In this document: positions 16,923 to 25,338 of the stretch, piece after piece
Position numbering within the stretch: position 1 is the first letter of the stretch
Layout: every line of letters begins with the position of its first letter
Assembly (NCBI RefSeq): GCF_000613185.1
Contig: NZ_CCBB010000002.1
Span: forward strand, 682,001-746,000
DNA length: 64,000 nucleotides
Source: Mycolicibacterium cosmeticum
GTDB lineage: Bacteria > Actinomycetota > Actinomycetes > Mycobacteriales > Mycobacteriaceae
Reading direction: 5' to 3'
The notes under the pieces: model-generated
Seen by the model: the letters and a program-made list of their open reading frames with translations, nothing else
The model's database searches: none
What the model was told of the DNA's origin: nothing
Position numbers and translations under genes: made by a program

Positions 16923-16943
16923 AATGTGAAACAAATTCACATT
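16923..16943. promoter_or_regulatory. TetR operator between aldolase-kinase operon and tetR
   Basis: AATGTGAA (16923-16930) and TTCACATT (16936-16943) form a perfect inverted repeat with a 5-base spacer, in an AT-rich patch. It is midway between the two divergent starts, so one bound dimer could control both promoters. Confidence 0.65.
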
Positions 16944-16962
16944 TATTTCGGCGAGGGCGGTT

Positions 16963-17601
16963 GTGGACGGTTTGCAGATTCCCGAGGCGGTGCTGCGACG
17001 GACTCCGCGCCAGGCCCGCAGCCGGGAACGGTTGGCGCAGGTATTGGCCACCGCGGATCGGCTGCTGGCCACGGAGGGACCCGGGGCGCTGACGACCACG
17101 CGGGTGGCCGCCGAGGCCGGGATGTCAGTGGGCGCGGTCTACCAGTATCTGCCCGACCGGGACGCGATCATCGAGGCGCTGGCGACGTCCTACCTCGCGC
17201 GTATCGAGGTGACCATGGCGTCTTTCCTCGGGGTCGCCGCCGAGCAGCGCTGGGCGGATCCGGTCGGCGCGCTGGTGGACGGGTTCGCCCAGGTGTATCG
17301 GTCCGAGCCGGGGTTCCGGGCGTTGTGGTTCGGCCGGCATCTCACCGAAGCCACCCGGTCCGCCGACCGGGAGCACAAGATGCGGATGGCAGCAATGCTC
17401 AGGGAGTTGGTGCTCGCCCAACACCTGCTGGCCGATGATGCCCGGCTCGACGACGCCTGCCGCGCCGGTCACCTGATCGCCGACACCCTGCTGCAGGAGG
17501 CGTTTCGGGCCGATCCCGATGGCGACGCCGCCTTGCTGCGTGAGGCCAAGACCGCGCTGCGTGGCTACCTCGCCGCGCTGACCGCCGAAGCGGACCGCTG
17601 A
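16963..17601 (+). CDS. TetR-family transcriptional regulator
   Basis: A 212-residue regulator starting at GTG 16963. The N-terminal helix-turn-helix is clear (ALTTTRVAAEAGMSVGAVYQYLPDRD, about 46-71), followed by an all-helical ligand domain. It is divergent from the aldolase-kinase pair, with a palindrome between, so it most likely represses that pair and itself. The ligand is unknown and may be a phosphorylated or free sugar, unusual for TetR regulators. Its stop touches that of the next gene on the other strand. Confidence 0.9.
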   Translation: MDGLQIPEAVLRRTPRQARSRERLAQVLATADRLLATEGPGALTTTRVAAEAGMSVGAVYQYLPDRDAIIEALATSYLARIEVTMASFLGVAAEQRWADPVGALVDGFAQVYRSEPGFRALWFGRHLTEATRSADREHKMRMAAMLRELVLAQHLLADDARLDDACRAGHLIADTLLQEAFRADPDGDAALLREAKTALRGYLAALTAEADR

Positions 17602-17988
17602 TCAGGGATGCGTGAGCCCGGGCAAGCAGTTGATGAACAGGATGCACGGCGGCGGCGGGGGCGCCGGCGGCCCCGGCGGGTTGCCGTTGAGCATGACCGG
17701 TTTGGTCAGCGGGGCGGCGGGATCGAAATGAAAGGTGTGGCACACATTCATGTCCCAGCCGGGTATGGCGTTCATGCCCGAACCGGGGCACCACAGCTGA
17801 CCGCATTCACCGTTGGCGTTGCAGTCGGGCAGCCCCTCCGGCGGCATACACGGTGGGACATTTGCGTTCGACGGTGAACACTGCGGGATGGCGTAGGCCG
17901 GACTCGCGGCCAGCCCGACAGCCGCGGCGGTGAGACCTCCGGACAGCAGGGTCGCGGCCGCGGCCGCGGCGACAAACGCTCTACTCAT
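17602..17988 (-). CDS. small secreted Cys/Pro-rich protein, unknown function
   Basis: 128 residues from ATG 17988. Residues 1-33 form a Sec signal peptide with an alanine-rich core and an AYA cleavage site. The mature part has nine cysteines, several in CxxxxxxxPPC-like spacing, plus a run of eight prolines broken by glycine and alanine near the C terminus. Even numbers of cysteines outside the membrane would suggest disulfides; here one may be unpaired. I do not recognise a family beyond mycobacterial small secreted proteins. Confidence 0.75.
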   Translation of the reverse strand: MSRAFVAAAAAATLLSGGLTAAAVGLAASPAYAIPQCSPSNANVPPCMPPEGLPDCNANGECGQLWCPGSGMNAIPGWDMNVCHTFHFDPAAPLTKPVMLNGNPPGPPAPPPPPCILFINCLPGLTHP

Positions 17989-18005
17989 GGGCGCCCTTTC
18001 GACGA

Positions 18006-18020
18006 CGCCGCACCGCGGCG
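18006..18020. terminator. short GC hairpin downstream of the mraY-like gene
   Basis: CGCCGC (18006-18011) and GCGGCG (18015-18020) pair with a 3-base loop, about 85 bases past the mraY-like stop and just upstream of the secreted-protein start on the same strand. No T-run. Confidence 0.25.
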
Positions 18021-18104
18021 CTGGTTTATCGATCCCCGATACCGTGCGCCGGGTGGCTTGGCAGATTCTTGGTGGCGAAAGGGACCGTTGAGGACACCGC
18101 GCGG

Positions 18105-19184
18105 TCAGGCGCCGACGGCGGTCAACCATTCGCCGTAGAACAGCGCGATACCGAGGCCGCAGGCGATCGCGGTCACCAGCCAGAGCCGGATGGTCAGGGT
18201 GGTCTCCGGCCAGCCCATCAGCTCGAAGTGGTGGTGCAGCGGAGTCAAGCGAAAGACTCGACGGCCGGTGGTACGGAAGGCCGCGACCTGGATGACGACG
18301 GAGGTCACCTCCGCCACGAACAAGGCGCCCACGATGATGGCCAGGATCTCGGTGTGACTGGTCACCGACAGTCCGGCGATGATCCCGCCCAGCGCGAGCG
18401 AACCGGTGTCCCCCATGATGATCCTGGCCGGTGCGGCGTTCCACCACAGGAATCCGATGCAGGCGCCGGCGGTCGCCGCGGCGACGACGGCCAAGTCGAG
18501 CGGGTCGCGGACGTGATAGCACCCCGCGGCAGCGGTGACCGCACACGCATTGCGGAACTGCCAGAAGGTGATCAGCACGTAGGCCGCGCTGACCATCGCC
18601 ATCGCGCCGGCGGCCAGACCGTCCAATCCGTCGGTGAGGTTCACGGCGTTCGACCACGCCGTGACAACGAACACGCAAAAGAGCACGAAGGCGGCGGGCA
18701 CCATTGTCAGCGCGGCTATCTCGCGGACGTGCGACAGCTGGGTGCTACCCGGGGTGAGGCCGTCGGGGTTGTGGAAGTGCAGCGCGAGCACACCGAACAG
18801 GACCCCCGCCGCGACCTGGCCCGCGGATTTGGCCCTCTTGTTCAAACCCAGATTGCGGCCGCGCCGCAATTTGATGTAGTCGTCGGTGAATCCGACCACG
18901 CCCAGCGCGGTGGCCAGCCCGAGGACCAGCAGTCCGGACGCCGACGGGCCCCCCATTCCGAATCCGAGTCCGATCAGGTTCGTGCTCAGGTAGCTCGCCC
19001 AGATCGCGGCGAGGATGGCCAGGCCACCCATCGTGGGTGTGCCGCGCTTGCGGCGGTGCGCCTGGGGCGCGTCGTCGCGGATCTCCTGACCCAACCCCAA
19101 GCGGGCGAACACCCGGATCAGCACGGGCGTCAGCAACAGAGCGGCGGCCAGGGCGATGCCGGCGGCGACGAGGATCTGGGTCAT
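18105..19184 (-). CDS. phospho-MurNAc-pentapeptide translocase paralogue (MraY/MurX-like)
   Basis: A 359-residue membrane enzyme of the length of mycobacterial MurX. MraY transfers phospho-MurNAc-pentapeptide from UDP to decaprenyl phosphate, making lipid I. Conserved cytoplasmic-loop residues are present: [13 protein letters not shown] (the Asp pair), [24 protein letters not shown] and HHHFE. About ten hydrophobic segments are seen. ATG 19184 is chosen as it matches the family N terminus; GTG 19190 is an alternative. No murF, murD, ftsW or murG gene is near, whereas the housekeeping copy sits in the division cluster. Probably a second copy with intact active site, but it could be the only one if the cluster was rearranged. 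Confidence 0.92.
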   Translation of the reverse strand: MTQILVAAGIALAAALLLTPVLIRVFARLGLGQEIRDDAPQAHRRKRGTPTMGGLAILAAIWASYLSTNLIGLGFGMGGPSASGLLVLGLATALGVVGFTDDYIKLRRGRNLGLNKRAKSAGQVAAGVLFGVLALHFHNPDGLTPGSTQLSHVREIAALTMVPAAFVLFCVFVVTAWSNAVNLTDGLDGLAAGAMAMVSAAYVLITFWQFRNACAVTAAAGCYHVRDPLDLAVVAAATAGACIGFLWWNAAPARIIMGDTGSLALGGIIAGLSVTSHTEILAIIVGALFVAEVTSVVIQVAAFRTTGRRVFRLTPLHHHFELMGWPETTLTIRLWLVTAIACGLGIALFYGEWLTAVGA

Positions 19185-19199
19185 CGACACCCACCGCCG

Positions 19200-19400
19200 T
19201 CAGGCGACCGGTGCCATCGGCGGTTCCTCCGGCCCCGGCCAGACCACGGCCTGAGCGACCAGCACGCGACCATCGCCGAACGTCACCGCGGGGCCGCCGT
19301 GCAGCGCGTACCCCAGATCCAAGGCTTCGCTGACCCGAACACAGAACGCCGCATCATCCGGTCCTGTCAGCACCCGATACCGCGGTAACCGATCGCTCAT
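19200..19400 (-). CDS. DUF1737 domain protein
   Basis: A 66-residue protein resembling the DUF1737 family (YRVLTGPDDAAFCVRVSEALDLGY, then LHGGPAVTF and VAQAVVW). ATG 19400 has GAGG 9 bases upstream; ATG 19409 in the same frame is possible. DUF1737 proteins are short cytosolic proteins of unknown function. It is followed, 15 bases later on the same strand, by the mraY-like gene, so both may be on one transcript. Confidence 0.75.
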   Translation of the reverse strand: MSDRLPRYRVLTGPDDAAFCVRVSEALDLGYALHGGPAVTFGDGRVLVAQAVVWPGPEEPPMAPVA

Positions 19401-19436
19401 ATCCGTCATCCTCGCACGGTGCCGCGCCGGGCCGGA

Positions 19437-20408
19437 TCACCCCGGTGCCAGGTCGCCATCGGTGAATCGTGAGATGGCCTGCCGGACAGCGGCTGCCATC
19501 GCCGGGCTTCCGGTGTGGCCCGAGTCGTCGATCACCGTCAGTTCCGCATCCGGCCATGCCCGGGCGAGCTCCCACGCGGACAGTAGTGGTGCGGACAGGT
19601 CCAGCCGACCGTGGATGAGCAGACCCGGGATCCCGGCAAGCCTGTCCGCCTCCCGGAGCAGCTGCCCGTCGTCGAGCCACCCGTGGTTGGCGAAATAGTG
19701 CGTGCAGATTCGCACGAAGGCGAGCTTCGCAGCGTCCGGTTTGGCGCTGTACTGCCCCGGGTTACCCCGCACCTCATGGGCGATGGCGGCGTCCTCCCAA
19801 CGGCACCACGCGCGGGCCGCAGGTAATCGCACGTCCACGTCGGGATGCTCCATCAGTTGGCGGTAGCCCTCGACGAGGTTGCCGTCACGCAAGTGCTCCG
19901 GGACGGCAGCGCGGAATCGTTCCCACTGCTCGGGCAGCAGCCGCCGCAGCCCGTGGTACAGCCAGTCGATGTCATCGGCGCGCGTCAAGGTGACCCCTAC
20001 GGCGATGATGCCCGCCACGCGGTCCGGATACCGCTGCGCGTAGGCCAGCATCAGCGTGCAGGCCCATGAACCACCGTAGAGCAGCCACCGCTGCACCCCG
20101 AGGTGCTGTCGTAGCTTCTCCATGTCGGCGAGCAGGTGCTCGGTGGTGTTGACGCTCATGTCGGTGGCCGGATCCGCGGCACTCGGCAGGCTGTCACCGC
20201 ACCCGCGCTGGTCGAATGAGACGACCTGGAAAACGTTGTGGTCGAATGCCTTCGGCGCGTTACGTGAGCGGCCACCACCCGGGCCGCCGTGCACGATCAA
20301 CACGGTGCGTCCACCCGGACACCCGGCGGCTTCCCAGAAGATACAATTGCCGTCGCCGACGTCGAGCAGACCGCCGCGGCGCCGGACGTCCCGTTCCCCA
20401 TCCCCCAC
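19437..20408 (-). CDS. pip: proline iminopeptidase (prolyl aminopeptidase)
   Basis: A 323-residue alpha/beta hydrolase of family S33, which removes N-terminal proline from peptides in the cytosol. HGGPGGG (about 40-46) forms the oxyanion hole, GGSWA (near 112-116) carries the nucleophile, the acid is in HGRLDLSAP and the base in DSGHTGS. Further family-typical stretches are FDQRGCGDS and NTTEHLLADMEKLRQHLG. GTG start 20408. The gene is divergent from the carbonic anhydrase gene. Confidence 0.92.
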   Translation of the reverse strand: MGDGERDVRRRGGLLDVGDGNCIFWEAAGCPGGRTVLIVHGGPGGGRSRNAPKAFDHNVFQVVSFDQRGCGDSLPSAADPATDMSVNTTEHLLADMEKLRQHLGVQRWLLYGGSWACTLMLAYAQRYPDRVAGIIAVGVTLTRADDIDWLYHGLRRLLPEQWERFRAAVPEHLRDGNLVEGYRQLMEHPDVDVRLPAARAWCRWEDAAIAHEVRGNPGQYSAKPDAAKLAFVRICTHYFANHGWLDDGQLLREADRLAGIPGLLIHGRLDLSAPLLSAWELARAWPDAELTVIDDSGHTGSPAMAAAVRQAISRFTDGDLAPG

Positions 20409-20499
20409 GTGTCACACGGTAGTCGACGAACGGGCCTGGGCCCCATCGGCATCGAGCGTGGCGCCCGTGGGCTTGCGGGCGTCGGGCACAATGTCCACC

Positions 20500-21120
20500 A
20501 TGCCGACGCGCAGCCCTGCAGCCACGTGGAAAGCCCTCAAGGCGGGCAACGAGCGGTTCGTGCAGGGCAGGCCGGCACATCCCGGCCAAAGCAGCGCGGA
20601 CCGGGCGCGGCTGACCCACACGCAGAAGCCCCAGGTGGTGCTGTTCGGTTGCGCCGACAGCCGGGTGGCCGCCGAGATCATCTTCGACCAGGGACTCGGC
20701 GACATGTTCGTGGTGCGCACCGCCGGCCACGTCATCGACGCGGCGGTGCTGGGCTCCATCGAGTACGCCCTCACGGTCCTGGATGTGCCGCTGATCGTGG
20801 TTCTCGGGCACGACAATTGCGGTGCCGTCAGGGCGGCGCTGTCGGCGATCGAGGACGGCGTGATGCCGGGCGGCTACGTCCGCGAGATCATCGACCGGGT
20901 GACGCCCTCCATCCTGCCCGCGTATCACTCCGGGCTGACACAGGCCGACGCGCTCGGTGCCCGTCATGTCGTGGAAACCGCGACACAGCTACGCATCCGC
21001 TCCGTCGTGGTCGCCCAGCGAATCCTGGCAGGGACGGTCGCCGTGGCCGCCGCGACGTACCACTTGGCCGACGGCCGACTGGTGTTGCGGGCGCACCTCG
21101 GCGATATCGGTGAACCGTGA
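20500..21120 (+). CDS. canB: beta-class carbonic anhydrase
   Basis: A 206-residue zinc enzyme interconverting CO2 and bicarbonate. Zinc ligands are in GCADSR (Cys, with the Asp-Arg dyad) and HDNCGA (His and Cys), the standard beta-class set. Overall layout (MPTRSPAATWKALKAGNERF, IIFDQGLGDMFVVRTAGH) matches the mycobacterial CanB type. ATG 20500 fits the family N terminus; ATG 20491 is three codons upstream. The convergent hydrolase gene ends 5 bases after its stop. It would supply bicarbonate for carboxylases such as those in mycolic acid synthesis. Confidence 0.94.
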   Translation: MPTRSPAATWKALKAGNERFVQGRPAHPGQSSADRARLTHTQKPQVVLFGCADSRVAAEIIFDQGLGDMFVVRTAGHVIDAAVLGSIEYALTVLDVPLIVVLGHDNCGAVRAALSAIEDGVMPGGYVREIIDRVTPSILPAYHSGLTQADALGARHVVETATQLRIRSVVVAQRILAGTVAVAAATYHLADGRLVLRAHLGDIGEP

Positions 21121-21125
21121 TCGCC

Positions 21126-22028
21126 TCAGCTCACCGAATCGAGCCTGGTCAGGAAGTCCCGGACCAACGGGACGACGTCGTGCAGGTGGGTCTCGAGCAG
21201 CCAATGCCCACCGCCGAGCAGGTGGATCTCGGCATCGGGATGGTCGCGGTGGTACGCGGTGGCCGCCGCCTCCGGCATGTAGCCGTCATGCGGTCCCCAC
21301 ACGATCAGCGTGGGCGGCCGGTACTCACGCAGATAGGCCCGCTCACGCGGAAGCCATTCCAGCGTGGAGGGCTGGTCCTGCAGCAACTCGACCAGGTTGG
21401 CCCGGCGCTCGGGCGTGGACATCAAGGCCCAGTGCAGGGTCCACAGATCGGGGCTGACGCGGTCGGCGACATCGGCGGGCAACTCACCGGCGAACTCGTC
21501 ACGGAACCCGTCGAGGCTGACATGCTCGGCATAGGCGCGGCGGGCGGCGGGACCGGGGTTGCTCCAGAGTTCGCGTAGCGCACCATATTTCGGGCCGAAC
21601 TCGTCGTCGTAGATGTCTCCGTTCTGGATGATCAGGCCCGTCACCCGCTCGGGCGCCGACATCGCCAACCGGAAGCCGAACTGCGAACCATAGTCGTGCA
21701 GCCAGATCGCATATCGCTGCAGACCCAGGGCGTCGACAAACTCGGCCAGGAAGGCCGAGTAGGCGTCGAACGTGTAGCCGAAATCCGCCGGCGGCGGTGT
21801 CGCGCTGTACCCGAACCCGGGCAAGTCGGGCGCGACCGTGCGCCATCGATCACCCAACGCGGGCATCAGGTTCCGGTAGACGAAGGACGAACCCGGATAG
21901 CCATGGGGCAGCAGTAGAACCGGGGCATCCCTCGGACCGGCCTCGCGGTAGAAGACGTCCAGACCGGCCACGCTCACGTGGCGGTGGCGAACTGCGGTGT
22001 TCGCTGTCGACTGAACCTCGTTGTCCAT
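21126..22028 (-). CDS. alpha/beta hydrolase, haloalkane dehalogenase / epoxide hydrolase type
   Basis: 300 residues from ATG 22028, which follows GGAG. HGYP at 42-45 and HDYG with D112 as nucleophile mark the same subgroup as the protein at 1949-2815, with which it shares the DLPGFGYSA and GGGHWLLETH-type blocks. The lid domain differs. The open frame continues upstream to 22757 but overlaps the next gene in another frame and has no ribosome site, so the longer version is rejected. Confidence 0.86.
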   Translation of the reverse strand: MDNEVQSTANTAVRHRHVSVAGLDVFYREAGPRDAPVLLLPHGYPGSSFVYRNLMPALGDRWRTVAPDLPGFGYSATPPPADFGYTFDAYSAFLAEFVDALGLQRYAIWLHDYGSQFGFRLAMSAPERVTGLIIQNGDIYDDEFGPKYGALRELWSNPGPAARRAYAEHVSLDGFRDEFAGELPADVADRVSPDLWTLHWALMSTPERRANLVELLQDQPSTLEWLPRERAYLREYRPPTLIVWGPHDGYMPEAAATAYHRDHPDAEIHLLGGGHWLLETHLHDVVPLVRDFLTRLDSVS

Positions 22029-22069
22029 CTCTCCACCCTGCCACAGCCCGCCCGGGCATCTGGGCGCCG

Positions 22070-22834
22070 TCAGGCTGCCCCGGTGCCGCCGGGGCGTCGA
22101 CGCAGGGTGCGGCCGAAGAACCGAGCCGAGTCGTCCCGGACATGCTCGGGCAGTGCGGGGTACTTGCCGGAACAGGCCGACAGGGTCTTTTCCGCCGAGC
22201 CGAAGGCGTCGAACAACGCGATGCCGGCGCCGCGGTCGAATACCGGGTCGTCCCAAGGAATGCGGCACTCGACAGGCACGCTGATCTGCCGGGCCGTCTC
22301 GATGAGGGCGTCGTGCACGAGCACCGCCCCGAAACTCGCCGCGACGATCCGTGATTCGCTCGCCGTCAGCATCACGCCGGTCACCACGCCCAGCGAGACA
22401 CCGCCGAAACCGGTTGGTGCATCGACTCCGATCTCGGGCAGCGCTTGCAGCGCGTCGATGGTGGCCTGCCATTCCGGTACCGCCCGCTCGGCGAGGGACA
22501 TGCCGTAATCGGCGACGATCGGGGCGATCGGGTGGCCCGCATCCCTGCCCCGTCGGATCGCGTCGGCCCATCGCTGATCCCGGTCGTTGGGCGGCCTGTC
22601 TCCGTGTCCGGGTGCGTCGATGGCTGCGACGGAGAATCCATACGTACCGACGCAGTGCAGCGCGGTGGCCACCAGGCCCGGAGCTTTCTTGTGCATGCCG
22701 CCGCCGTGTGCGGCCAACAGCAGCGGCGCCCCGGGGGTGGCGCACACCGGCGTCCACAGCACGCCGGTGATGTCACCCAGGGTGAAGGTGCGTTCGGTGA
22801 CGCCGTTCGATGATGTCGTCGAGGTGAAGTACAT
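22070..22834 (-). CDS. alpha/beta hydrolase fold protein (dienelactone-hydrolase-like)
   Basis: 254 residues from ATG 22834 with GAAAGG upstream. AAHGGGMHKK (about 41-50) looks like the oxyanion strand and FGGVSLG (near 145-151) like a nucleophile elbow with a serine. A late VECRIPWDDPVF stretch may hold the acid, and PEHVRDDSARFFGRTL resembles the base region, although the expected histidine there is clear only in EHV. Likely a cytosolic esterase or hydrolase of unknown substrate. It lies 41 bases upstream of the other hydrolase gene on the same strand. Confidence 0.75.
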   Translation of the reverse strand: MYFTSTTSSNGVTERTFTLGDITGVLWTPVCATPGAPLLLAAHGGGMHKKAPGLVATALHCVGTYGFSVAAIDAPGHGDRPPNDRDQRWADAIRRGRDAGHPIAPIVADYGMSLAERAVPEWQATIDALQALPEIGVDAPTGFGGVSLGVVTGVMLTASESRIVAASFGAVLVHDALIETARQISVPVECRIPWDDPVFDRGAGIALFDAFGSAEKTLSACSGKYPALPEHVRDDSARFFGRTLRRRPGGTGAA

Positions 22835-22885
22835 GATGGTGCCTTTCGGGATGGTCGAGTCCGACGCTCCCGGCGACACCGCTGT

Positions 22886-22939
22886 CTATCGCCTGACCGT
22901 GAACACAAGTGGAAGCGCCCACATGATTACTGCGTTCAT
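22886..22939 (-). CDS. 17-residue ORF with a strong ribosome site upstream of the hydrolase gene
   Basis: The ATG at 22939 follows GAGGAGGTG at ideal spacing, among the best ribosome sites in the window. The frame (MNAVIMWALPLVFTVRR) is short, hydrophobic in the middle and basic at the end, and ends at TAG, 51 bases before the hydrolase start. It could be a leader peptide or a small membrane peptide. Only the binding site and position support it. Confidence 0.4.
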   Translation of the reverse strand: MNAVIMWALPLVFTVRR

Positions 22940-23080
22940 GGGTCTCACCTCCTCGTGTTCCGGCACGGTCGTACGCACGCTAGCAACGCCCCACAGCTCA
23001 CGTCGAGCGGTTTTCTCCCGCCGGTGGCACGGACCGCGCGGCCACGTCGACGACGCGACGGACAGTGCCATAGTGACCAC

Positions 23081-23686
23081 GTGACACAACCGGGATACGA
23101 CGCGCTTGCCGACCAGTACGCCGCCATGTTCCCCGAGCCCTACCAGACCCCGTTCGAACGACACGCGGTCGAAGCCTTCACAGAGGTCATTCGGATGCCG
23201 GGCTCCGTGGTGGACGTGGGTTGCGGTCCAGGCCACGTCACCCACGACCTCGCCAGCCGGGGACTCGACGCCATCGGATGCGACCCCAGTGCCGCCATGC
23301 TGGCCCTGGCGCGCAACGCTTACCCACAGCTGCGGTTCATCGACGACGACGCCACCCTCACCCACGTCGACGATCCCATCGCGGCAATTCTCGCCCGGTT
23401 CAGCCTGATTCACCTTCCGCCCGACCGCGTCGATGCGGTCTTGCGATCGTGGGCGTCCCGGCTGCGGCCCGACACCCCGGTACTGATCGCGGTGCAGTCA
23501 TCCGATACACCGGGCCCGGCAACACCTTTCGACCACGCGGTGGCACCGGCCTGGCGCTGGCCGGCCGATGAGCTGAGCCGAGTGCTTTCCTCGGCAGGCT
23601 TCGACGAAGACTGGCGACTGATCAACCGTCCCGACGGCGTTCACCGCTTTCCCGGCGTTCACATCCTCGCGCACCGCCGGTCCTAG
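23081..23686 (+). CDS. class I SAM-dependent methyltransferase
   Basis: A 201-residue protein starting at GTG 23081. Motif I (VVDVGCGPGHVTHDLASRG, about 45-63) binds S-adenosylmethionine. It is followed by a motif II acidic residue (AIGCDPSAAML) and the post-motif FSLIHLPPDRVDAVL, all in standard order for a Methyltransf_11/25 fold. Substrate unknown, probably a small molecule. It stands alone between the divergent hydrolases and an MBL gene. Confidence 0.88.
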   Translation: MTQPGYDALADQYAAMFPEPYQTPFERHAVEAFTEVIRMPGSVVDVGCGPGHVTHDLASRGLDAIGCDPSAAMLALARNAYPQLRFIDDDATLTHVDDPIAAILARFSLIHLPPDRVDAVLRSWASRLRPDTPVLIAVQSSDTPGPATPFDHAVAPAWRWPADELSRVLSSAGFDEDWRLINRPDGVHRFPGVHILAHRRS

Positions 23687-23769
23687 CGTGCCCGGACTCC
23701 GCCGTCGCGGCGCCTGCGCGGCGGCTCGACCATCGGGGATGAATCGCGCCACCGGTGGGCGATCTAGGC

Positions 23770-23797
23770 GAAGACCCGTCATTTCGACGGGGTCTTC
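23770..23797. terminator. long hairpin between methyltransferase and MBL genes
   Basis: GAAGACC (23770-23776) pairs with GGTCTTC (23791-23797); CGTC and GACG extend the stem inward, with one bulged G and a 5-base loop. It probably ends the methyltransferase transcript, although its position 26 bases before the MBL start means it could be a 5' leader structure. Confidence 0.5.
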
Positions 23798-23823
23798 CGT
23801 AGAACGCACGCAGGAGAAGAAAC

Positions 23824-24732
23824 ATGAGCCTGGACAACATCACCGAGCACAACGGGGTCGACGAGCTGGTGCCATCCCGGTACGCCGTCAAGGTGGGCGA
23901 CATCGATGTCACGGTGATCAGCGACGGCGTCCTACCGATCACCGCCTCGACGCTGGCGACCAACGCCGAACCTGCCGCGCTGGCGAGTTGGCTGGACGAC
24001 AATTTCCTGCCGCCCGAGATCATCGACTGGCCGCTGAACGTGGTGGTCGTGCGCACCGGCGGCAGGACCATCCTGGTCGACGCCGGTCTGGGTGTGGAGT
24101 TCCCCGACTTTCCGCGCGCCGGCCAGACGGTCCAGCGCCTGGAGGCTGCCGGCATCGATCCCGGATCGGTGACCGATGTGGTGCTCACCCACCTGCACAT
24201 GGACCATGTCGGCGGTCTGCTGACCGAGGGGCTGAAAGACCGGCTCCGGCCCGACCTGCGGATCCACGTCGCGACGCGGGAAGCCGAGTTCTGGGGTGCA
24301 CCCGATTTCTCGCACACCACCATGCCCGCACCGGTACCCGCTGCACTGCGGTCCATCGCCACGCGATTCCTGGACGAGTATCACGGTTACCTGCGCACGT
24401 TCGAGACCGAGTACGAGGTCGCCCCCGGTGTGCTGCTCTCGCGGACCGGCGGACACACTCCAGGCCACAGCATCGTCCGGCTGGCATCCGGCGGTGACCG
24501 GTTGACGTTCGCCGGGGACGCGGTGTTCGCACCCGGGTTCGAGAACCCGGAGTGGCACAACGGCTTCGAGCACGATCCCGAGGAAGCGGCCCGCGTCCGG
24601 GTCGCGTTGCTGCGGGAGCTGGCGTCGACCGGTGAGGCACTGGTGGCCACCCACCTGCCCTTTCCGTCGGTCTGCCACGTGGCCACCGCGGGTGACGCAT
24701 TCCGCTGTGTACCCGCTCCGTGGGACTACTGA
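23824..24732 (+). CDS. MBL-fold metallohydrolase
   Basis: A 302-residue metallo-beta-lactamase-fold protein with a GGAGAAG ribosome site. The zinc motif is THLHMDHVGG (H-x-H-x-D-H), followed by GGHTPGHS and GDAVFAP further on, with a late ATHLPFP histidine. This matches the lactonase or glyoxalase-II-like group. Without a signal peptide it is cytosolic. The exact substrate (lactone, thioester or other) is not fixed. Confidence 0.88.
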   Translation: MSLDNITEHNGVDELVPSRYAVKVGDIDVTVISDGVLPITASTLATNAEPAALASWLDDNFLPPEIIDWPLNVVVVRTGGRTILVDAGLGVEFPDFPRAGQTVQRLEAAGIDPGSVTDVVLTHLHMDHVGGLLTEGLKDRLRPDLRIHVATREAEFWGAPDFSHTTMPAPVPAALRSIATRFLDEYHGYLRTFETEYEVAPGVLLSRTGGHTPGHSIVRLASGGDRLTFAGDAVFAPGFENPEWHNGFEHDPEEAARVRVALLRELASTGEALVATHLPFPSVCHVATAGDAFRCVPAPWDY

Positions 24733-24850
24733 CCGTGCTCAGCAAACCGGAATGCTTAGCGGCGCTCAAAACCGGGTAACACCGCGAGGTCCGTTCTGTG
24801 AAAACAGCGGCTCAGCTGGACGCAGCCGTATGAAGAGAAACGAGCCTCAC

Positions 24851-25282
24851 ATGTCGATTGTTCGGATCATCCGTGGAGTACCCGTCACCGCCGCTGTCGC
24901 GGGTGCCGTTCTGGTCGGTGGACTGACCGCATGCGGTTCCGACAGTGGTGGCAGCGATTCCACCTCCACGTCCACATCCACCTCCACGACGGAGTCGACG
25001 CCGACGACCACGTCGACGACCGTCGAGATGACCACCATGGCACCCGCCCCGGCCGAAACCGGGGCCCCGGGCGCCGGGGCCGGACCCGGTGGCGCCACCG
25101 CAGGCGTGCCCGGCGCCGGCGCGGGTGCGGGTCCGGGTGGGGCCACGGCGGGCGTCCCGGGTGCGGGCGCAGGTGCGGGTCCGGGTGGCGCCACGGCGGG
25201 CGTCCCGGGTGCGAGCGCCGGCGCCGGCCCCGGCGGTGCCGGTGCGTGCGCGGGCCCGGTGTGCGTGGGAACAGGTGGATAA
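24851..25282 (+). CDS. lipoprotein with Thr/Ser stalk and Gly/Ala/Pro repeats
   Basis: 143 residues from ATG 24851 (ATG 24830 adds seven). The signal sequence ends in LTAC, a good lipobox, so the protein is probably anchored to the outer face of the membrane. After a Ser/Thr-rich stalk (about 36-58) comes a low-complexity region of GAGAGPGGATAGVP units. The C terminus has two cysteines in a CAGPVC arrangement. No enzyme domain; likely structural or wall-associated. No function known. Confidence 0.7.
   Translation: MSIVRIIRGVPVTAAVAGAVLVGGLTACGSDSGGSDSTSTSTSTSTTESTPTTTSTTVEMTTMAPAPAETGAPGAGAGPGGATAGVPGAGAGAGPGGATAGVPGAGAGAGPGGATAGVPGASAGAGPGGAGACAGPVCVGTGG
25070..25240 (+). repeat. 48-base in-frame tandem repeats in the lipoprotein gene
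   Basis: Two full 48-base units (25112-25159, 25160-25207) are flanked by a shorter first unit (25070-25111) and a partial last one (25208-25240). They encode the 16-residue unit GAGAGAGPGGATAGVP, a copy-number variable tract candidate. Confidence 0.8.
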
Positions 25283-25338
25283 TCCGTACCAGGTCCGCCA
25301 GGCCTTGATCGAGTACCGAGATCTAACGGAGGTTTTCG

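Noticed and set aside
22029..22757. N-terminal extension of the hydrolase at 21126-22028
   Set aside because: It would cover the neighbouring hydrolase gene in another frame and has no ribosome site; the ATG at 22028 does.
25070..25240. Tandem repeats as a possible CRISPR or satellite
   Set aside because: Units are in frame, translate to a regular peptide and lack spacers.
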